Source of the DNA: CAYNNQ01 sp051748085
GTDB taxonomy: Bacteria > Desulfobacterota > Desulfovibrionia > Desulfovibrionales > Desulfonatronovibrionaceae
Direction of reading: 5' to 3'
NCBI GenBank assembly: GCA_051748085.1
Contig: JBNJHA010000040.1
Coordinates: 1 to 20,788 of the forward strand
Length of the DNA stretch: 20,788 bases
A program made the translations under genes and the position numbers. The notes beneath the pieces are model-generated. The model was not told where the DNA came from. It saw nothing but the letters and a program-made list of their open reading frames with translations, and searched no databases. This document shows positions 17,772 to 20,788 of the stretch, piece after piece. Numbering within the stretch: position 1 is the first letter of the stretch; each line of letters opens with the position of its first letter.

Positions 17772-18505
17772 CACACGACTGGATACTGGTACTCGGAGCA
17801 AACAGTGATATGGCCCGGGCCACGGCCCGGCGTTTCGCCCAGGCCGGATACAATATCTATCTGGCCTCCAGGAACACGGAAGAATTGGACAATGAAGTCC
17901 AACATCTGGAACTAAAATATCGGATTAAGGCCCAAGCCAGGTTTTTCGACGCCCTTGATTTTTCTTCCCACGCCTCCTTTTATTCCGGACTGGACCCCAA
18001 GCCTTCCGGGGCTGTTCTCGCTTTCGGGATTCTTGGCGATCAAACGCAGACGCAAGGTGATTTCCAGCACGCCAGAATGATCATTGAAACCAATTACACC
18101 GGTGCGGTGAGCATCCTGGAAATAATCGCCGCGGACTTAGAGCGCCGCGGACACGGCTTTATTGTGGGCATATCCTCAGTTGCCGGAGACCGGGGCAGGC
18201 AGAGCAATTATATGTACGGCAGCGCCAAGGCCGGTCTGACTGCGTATTTGTCCGGACTGCGGCACCGGTTGTTTCCGGCTAATGTTAACGTGCTGACAGT
18301 CAAGCCCGGATTTGCGGCCACCAAAATGACCGCCGGGCTGGATCTGCCCCAAAAACTGACCGCCCAGCCGGAGGAAGCAGGCGAGCAGATTTTCAAGGGC
18401 GTGAAGAAAAAGAAGAACACGATCTACGTCAAACCCATTTGGCGGTTAATCATGTGGATCATCATCCATCTTCCGGAATGTATTTTTAAACGGACAAAGC
18501 TCTGA
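17768..18505 (+). CDS. dprE2: Decaprenylphosphoryl-2-keto-beta-D-erythro-pentose reductase, DprE2 (SDR)
   Basis: This 245-residue short-chain dehydrogenase/reductase reduces the 2-keto sugar made by DprE1 to polyprenyl-phospho-arabinofuranose. Together the pair is an epimerase. The nucleotide-binding motif reads VLGANSDMARATA (8-20), with ASR after the second strand (33-35). The active site is Ser136/Ser137 in GISSVAGDRGR and Tyr150-x3-Lys154 in YMYGSAK; Asn109 lies in ETNYTG. The C-terminal 30 residues are basic then hydrophobic (KPIWRLIMWIIIHLP), suggesting membrane contact, as expected for an enzyme acting on a lipid-linked sugar. The start codon overlaps the dprE1 stop (ATGA). Assignment rests on the SDR motifs plus the strict dprE1-dprE2 pairing known from actinobacteria. 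Confidence 0.93.
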   Translation: MTHDWILVLGANSDMARATARRFAQAGYNIYLASRNTEELDNEVQHLELKYRIKAQARFFDALDFSSHASFYSGLDPKPSGAVLAFGILGDQTQTQGDFQHARMIIETNYTGAVSILEIIAADLERRGHGFIVGISSVAGDRGRQSNYMYGSAKAGLTAYLSGLRHRLFPANVNVLTVKPGFAATKMTAGLDLPQKLTAQPEEAGEQIFKGVKKKKNTIYVKPIWRLIMWIIIHLPECIFKRTKL

Positions 18506-18509
18506 TTTC

Positions 18510-19097
18510 ATGCGATGCCTCGCAATATTCGATTTTGACGGGACCCTGACCTTCAAAGATTCCCTGTCCGATTTTATTGCCTACACTGTGGGCAAATCCC
18601 GGATGATGTTTGGAGCTTGCCGCCTCTCCCCGTATATTGCCGCCTACAGTCTCAAGCTTATGGATAACGGCCGGGCAAAGCAGAAGGTCCTGGGACATTT
18701 TTTTGCCGGCTGGCAGGATGAAACACTGCGGGCTGCGGGGACTGCCTACGCCCTGGAACGGCTGCCCAAAATCCTGCGGCCCCAAGGCCTTGAATGTCTA
18801 CACTGGCATCTGGACCAGGGACACAAGGTACTTGTCGCCAGCGCCTCGCCGGAAGTATGGCTTCGGAGTTGGACGGAAAACATGCAAATCGGTCTAATAG
18901 GCACAGTACTGGAGAAAAAAGACGGCCGGATCACCGGAAGATATCAGGGTCTCAACTGTCACGGGCAGGAAAAAGCCCGCCGGATACAGCAGAAATATGA
19001 CCTGACCGGCTATGACAGCATCTACGCGTATGGGGATACGCCGGGAGACAAACCCATGCTCGCCCTGGCTGATCAAGCATTTTACAAGCCGTTTTGA
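18510..19097 (+). CDS. HAD-superfamily subfamily IB phosphatase, candidate polyprenyl-phosphoribose 5-phosphatase
   Basis: This 195-residue SerB-like hydrolase has all HAD motifs: DFDGTLT (Asp8 nucleophile, Asp10 acid/base), VASASPEVW with Ser111, Lys155 in GQEKARR, and YGDTPGDKPML with Asp176 and Asp180. A helical cap lies between motifs I and II (about 16-90). It starts 4 bp after the dprE2 stop, with no clear ribosome-binding site of its own, so translation is probably coupled. The UbiA product carries a 5'-phosphate that must be removed before DprE1 acts. In mycobacteria that step is assigned to a PAP2-type enzyme (Rv3807c), which is absent here, so this HAD enzyme is the natural candidate. 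General HAD function is secure; the exact substrate is inferred from the operon. Confidence 0.87.
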   Translation: MRCLAIFDFDGTLTFKDSLSDFIAYTVGKSRMMFGACRLSPYIAAYSLKLMDNGRAKQKVLGHFFAGWQDETLRAAGTAYALERLPKILRPQGLECLHWHLDQGHKVLVASASPEVWLRSWTENMQIGLIGTVLEKKDGRITGRYQGLNCHGQEKARRIQQKYDLTGYDSIYAYGDTPGDKPMLALADQAFYKPF

Positions 19098-19142
19098 GAA
19101 AACTAGAAGAGACTGTCCCCCCTGAGTGTTCAGGAGGATGCC

Positions 19143-19220
19143 ATGGGTCAAGCAACCATCTATCTGGACAAGGCCACTCGACGCTGGCTATGGATTTTCT
19201 TGGTTAGGAGTCTTCATTAG
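19143..19220 (+). pseudogene. Truncated ribbon-helix-helix (CopG-like) antitoxin start
   Basis: A 25-codon frame begins MGQATIYLDKATRRW, which matches the usual N-terminal strand of ribbon-helix-helix antitoxins (pattern M-x-Q-x-T-I-Y-L-D). A perfect AGGAGG at 19132-19137 lies 5 bases ahead of the ATG. After codon 15 the similarity stops, and the frame runs through LWIFLVRSLH to a TAG where the helix-turn-helix part should be. No toxin gene follows. I read it as a deleted antitoxin gene that kept its translation start. A small hairpin, CCTGA (19121-19125) with TCAGG (19130-19134), partly covers the ribosome-binding site. Confidence 0.5.
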
Positions 19221-19245
19221 ATCTTCCATTTTTTGGGTGTAATTT

Positions 19246-19281
19246 TATATATGGCTTTTGTTTTTGATAAATCCATATATA
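19246..19281. repeat. AT-rich 9-bp inverted repeat
   Basis: TATATATGG and CCATATATA are exact reverse complements separated by 18 bases. It lies shortly after the broken antitoxin frame and could be an operator, a recombination scar or chance in AT-rich DNA. Confidence 0.4.
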
Positions 19282-19367
19282 CCAAAAGGTTGCCCAGGTG
19301 TGGAGGGTTTTTTATGCACTAAAATTGTTTAATCTAGGTCAAAATAAGAGGCATTAAAGCGGGCGTA

Positions 19368-19493
19368 ATGCATACCGGCCGGAAAAGTCCAGGAAAAAAG
19401 CCAATCTACCACTGCATCGTCTGCCTGGAGGAACTGGAAAGCCGACAGCGCAGCGCACCAACAAAAGCCGCTGATTTTCGCTGCCGGCTCTGA
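19368..19493 (+). CDS. Doubtful 41-residue reading frame with a CxxC motif
   Basis: The frame starts at ATG (19368-19370) and ends at TGA (19491-19493). The product is basic at the N-terminus and contains HCIVCLEELE (15-24), a single CxxC pair, with one more Cys near the end. Only a poor GCGGG lies upstream. The 3' half overlaps a possible terminator hairpin for the opposite-strand gene, which argues against coding. No family recognised. Confidence 0.2.
   Translation: MHTGRKSPGKKPIYHCIVCLEELESRQRSAPTKAADFRCRL
19459..19489 (-). terminator. Weak terminator-like hairpin for the Gly-rich protein gene
   Basis: On the minus strand AGCCG (19489-19485) pairs with CGGCT (19470-19466), followed by TTTTGTT (19465-19459, counting the last stem T as shared). 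It lies about 40 bases after the stop of the minus-strand gene at 19530. The loop is long (14 bases) and the stem short, so the call is tentative. Confidence 0.3.
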
Positions 19494-19529
19494 ATGCCGT
19501 TCTTGCGCTTCGGGGGGGCAAATGCTGAT

Positions 19530-20027
19530 CTATATCATTTTATTCAGATAAGTCCCCTGATGCGTGCCCTGGGACGTACCTCCGGCCATTCCGGAAAAAC
19601 CGAAGCCAATTCCCGCATTGGGACCCGAAGCAAATCCGCCCTGCATGGATTCCGGCTGCATCTGGTTCCCCGCCTTCCCGCTCAGGGCCTGGGCCGCTCC
19701 GGCCAATCCTTGGTTCGCAGAGCGCAGTACTCCGGTCTTCGGCGAACCTACACTATCCTGTCCCGGGTTAAATACAACCGGACTCTCCCGGAGAATAGAT
19801 TTCCTCGCCTCTAAGGCCTCTTTACTGTCTGCCTTTGCCGTCTGTTCGTGAGGCAGAGATCCGGAAGGATTTCCAAAATCAGTCTTTTGTACTTTTCCGG
19901 TACGTACTGCATTTTCATTTTGGTTATTAAAGTCTGTCAGACCGGCCTGCCGCCCGGAATTCATGTTCCGGACATTGTGTGGGACTCCCCCCGCACCTGC
20001 GCCTGCAAGTCCTTCGATTAAGGACAT
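19530..20027 (-). CDS. Unrecognised Gly/Ser/Gln/Asn-rich protein, 165 residues
   Basis: The start at 20027 is fixed by AGGAGGTG ending 4 bases ahead of the ATG; an upstream in-frame ATG would add 29 residues without a ribosome-binding site. The protein opens with MSLIEGLAGAGAGGVPHN, continues through a polar middle part (about 20-85) with many Asn, Gln, Lys and Ser residues, and ends in a Gly-rich tail containing GGTSQGTHQGTY. There is no signal peptide, membrane segment or cysteine, and it is probably largely disordered. Upstream, a perfect 9-bp dyad lies within 60 bases of the start. No family is recognised; the strong ribosome-binding site and protein-like order make a real gene likely. 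It could be a small exported or cell-surface-related protein, but nothing in the sequence proves that. Confidence 0.6.
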   Translation of the reverse strand: MSLIEGLAGAGAGGVPHNVRNMNSGRQAGLTDFNNQNENAVRTGKVQKTDFGNPSGSLPHEQTAKADSKEALEARKSILRESPVVFNPGQDSVGSPKTGVLRSANQGLAGAAQALSGKAGNQMQPESMQGGFASGPNAGIGFGFSGMAGGTSQGTHQGTYLNKMI

Positions 20028-20029
20028 AA

Positions 20030-20037
20030 AACACCTC
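20030..20037 (-). promoter_or_regulatory. Strong ribosome-binding site that fixes the Gly-rich protein start
   Basis: Read on the minus strand this is GAGGTGTT within AGGAGGTGTTTTATG. The near-perfect Shine-Dalgarno match decides for the ATG at 20027 over the in-frame ATG at 20114. Confidence 0.7.
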
Positions 20038-20051
20038 CTCTCATCTTTTCC

Positions 20052-20085
20052 GTTCAGGATCATTAAATACGCATACATCCTGAAC
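20052..20085. promoter_or_regulatory. Perfect 9-bp dyad upstream of the Gly-rich protein gene
   Basis: GTTCAGGAT (20052-20060) and ATCCTGAAC (20077-20085) are exact reverse complements separated by 16 bases. The dyad lies 25-58 bases ahead of the start codon, directly behind the ribosome-binding site, and so could be a repressor site or a leader RNA hairpin. The AT-rich spacer could also hold a -10 element (TATTTAAT on the minus strand). Confidence 0.5.
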
Positions 20086-20359
20086 TCTTTCCGAGCGAAA
20101 TGGCCGAACCACAATCCCTGTGGATTTCTTCAGAAACCAACGCATTTTGTCTCGGTCCGGCGGCAAGGAACCCGGAAAATTTTACCCCGGCATCAGATAA
20201 TTATCCAAAACATGTCTTCTGCCTTCCCTTGTGGACAAACCTTTCGATCCGACCCTGTTTTTCGCTCAGAAAAAATTTCTGCCGGCTCCGGGCTAACCGG
20301 TAACAAGCAACTGCCGTGCCATCTGATATGTAGAAGAGGCTTGTGCATAATAGTTCAAA

Positions 20360-20524
20360 ATGCCTTTGGGGTCGGACCTGGCCATCATATTTAAATATCA
20401 GGATAAACCCAGTGAAATCCAGCAGAGCTGGGCTGCAAGGCAGCATTTCACCAAGCAGGTGTTTCAAAACTGTTTGCTTCTGGAGCTTAGAAGCCTTATT
20501 TTGCCCTCAAAAATATCATTATAA
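20360..20524 (+). CDS. Doubtful 54-residue reading frame
   Basis: It starts at an ATG directly preceded by TTC AAA and an in-frame TAG, and ends at TAA. The translation is protein-like in composition (SDLAIIFKYQDKPSEIQQSW near the N-terminus, LLLELRSLILP near the C-terminus) but has no ribosome-binding site and no recognised family. It could be the remnant of a larger gene. Confidence 0.2.
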   Translation: MPLGSDLAIIFKYQDKPSEIQQSWAARQHFTKQVFQNCLLLELRSLILPSKISL

Positions 20525-20668
20525 GCCAAGACAGCAACGTTTTGGACCCGAAAAAGGCATTCTAAGGCGGTTTTGAAGTCCTGCATGGGTTTTTTGTTCA
20601 ATTAGTTCAATGCCCTGATTAGGTCCGAACCCGGGAGAAACATCGAGTTCCCCCCGAATGCATACGTT

Positions 20669-20788
20669 TCCGTTCCCCCCCCCTGAGCTTGTCGAAGGGC
20701 TTGTCGAAGGGGTTTCTGAACCAATTTGAAACGGGCTTCGACAAGCTCAGCCCGAACGGAGCAGTTGTTTAGCTCAGCCCGAACGGAG
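20669..20788. repeat. Cluster of palindromic dispersed-repeat units (CTTCGACAAGCTCAG type)
   Basis: CTGAGCTTGTCGAAG (20683-20697) is the exact reverse complement of CTTCGACAAGCTCAG (20736-20750). The outer TCCGTTC (20669-20675) also matches GAACGGA (20754-20760), so the whole unit is a large imperfect palindrome. CTTGTCGAAGGG is tandemly duplicated (20688-20699, 20700-20711). GCTCAGCCCGAACGGAG occurs twice in direct orientation (20745-20761, 20772-20788), the second copy touching the window edge. This core is familiar as a REP-like intergenic repeat in many proteobacterial genomes. Confidence 0.75.

Larger units (their letters stand above)
19098..19529. other. Gene-poor region downstream of the DPA operon
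   Basis: Apart from the antitoxin remnant at 19143-19220, this stretch holds an AT-rich inverted repeat, TATATATGG (19246-19254) with CCATATATA (19273-19281). It also holds a 41-codon plus-strand frame (19368-19493, CIVC motif) without a good ribosome-binding site. No clear terminator for the operon ending at 19097 was found. The composition changes from GC-balanced coding DNA to AT-rich, irregular sequence, as expected for decayed DNA. Confidence 0.5.
20028..20788. other. Long region without a firm gene at the right edge
   Basis: Holds the dyad at 20052-20085, a doubtful 54-codon frame at 20360-20524 and the palindromic repeat cluster from 20669 to the window end. The segment 20115-20350 shows no feature I can support. 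Confidence 0.5.

Noticed and set aside
20201..20467. 88-codon minus-strand frame in the right-end region
   Set aside because: No ribosome-binding site, no recognised family, and it conflicts with the equally doubtful plus-strand frame at 20360-20524.
20669..20788. CRISPR array
   Set aside because: Repeat copies are palindromic, unequal and separated by irregular distances without spacer-like units, and no cas genes are present.

Overview
The window reads as a stretch of Gram-negative chromosome with moderate GC content. An outer-membrane factor, lipoprotein-type periplasmic adaptor and RND pump, two very large hybrid sensor kinases, and a mycobacterial-style decaprenyl-phosphoryl-arabinose (DPA) gene set without any actinobacterial context together suggest a deltaproteobacterium (Desulfobacterota, possibly Desulfovibrionales-like). 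That placement is inferred from gene content and style; no rRNA or other marker gene is present.

Left part, minus strand (about 176-8632): one tightly packed operon read right to left. It encodes a lipoprotein outer-membrane factor, a membrane-fusion lipoprotein, an AcrB-type RND transporter and then, 20 bp further on, a periplasmic NMT1/THI5-like solute-binding domain fused to a membrane-anchored PAS histidine kinase with a receiver domain. The first three genes are linked by ATGA stop/start overlaps. The kinase begins with a TTG codon behind a strong GGAGG site. The likely reading is a tripartite efflux pump co-expressed with a sensor that binds a small molecule in the periplasm. A perfect 8-bp inverted repeat lies just ahead of the first gene and is a candidate operator. 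At the extreme left edge an Asp-rich partial reading frame enters the window.

Middle (9005-12505), plus strand, divergent from the pump operon: a soluble hybrid histidine kinase with about six PAS domains, HisKA, HATPase and a C-terminal receiver. Neither kinase in the window has an HPt domain or a partner output regulator nearby.

Right-middle (12815-19097): the most notable region. A GT-C type integral-membrane glycosyltransferase (minus strand) is divergent from a five-gene plus-strand operon: UbiA-family phosphoribosyl-phosphopolyprenol synthase, GtrA-family small membrane protein, DprE1, DprE2 and a HAD-IB phosphatase. GtrA, dprE1, dprE2 and the HAD gene overlap or nearly touch. Together they give every chemical step from polyprenyl phosphate plus PRPP to polyprenyl-phospho-D-arabinofuranose, plus a candidate flippase and a candidate arabinosyltransferase. 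The gene order GtrA-dprE1-dprE2 matches Rv3789-Rv3790-Rv3791 of Mycobacterium tuberculosis. The DprE1 carries alanine where the mycobacterial enzyme has the benzothiazinone-reactive cysteine.

Right end (19098-20788): gene-poor and degenerate. It holds a broken ribbon-helix-helix antitoxin start with an intact ribosome-binding site, an unrecognised Gly/Ser/Gln-rich 165-residue protein with a perfect 9-bp dyad in front of it, two small doubtful reading frames, and a cluster of palindromic dispersed-repeat units running off the right edge. No tRNA, rRNA, CRISPR array or intact insertion sequence was found.
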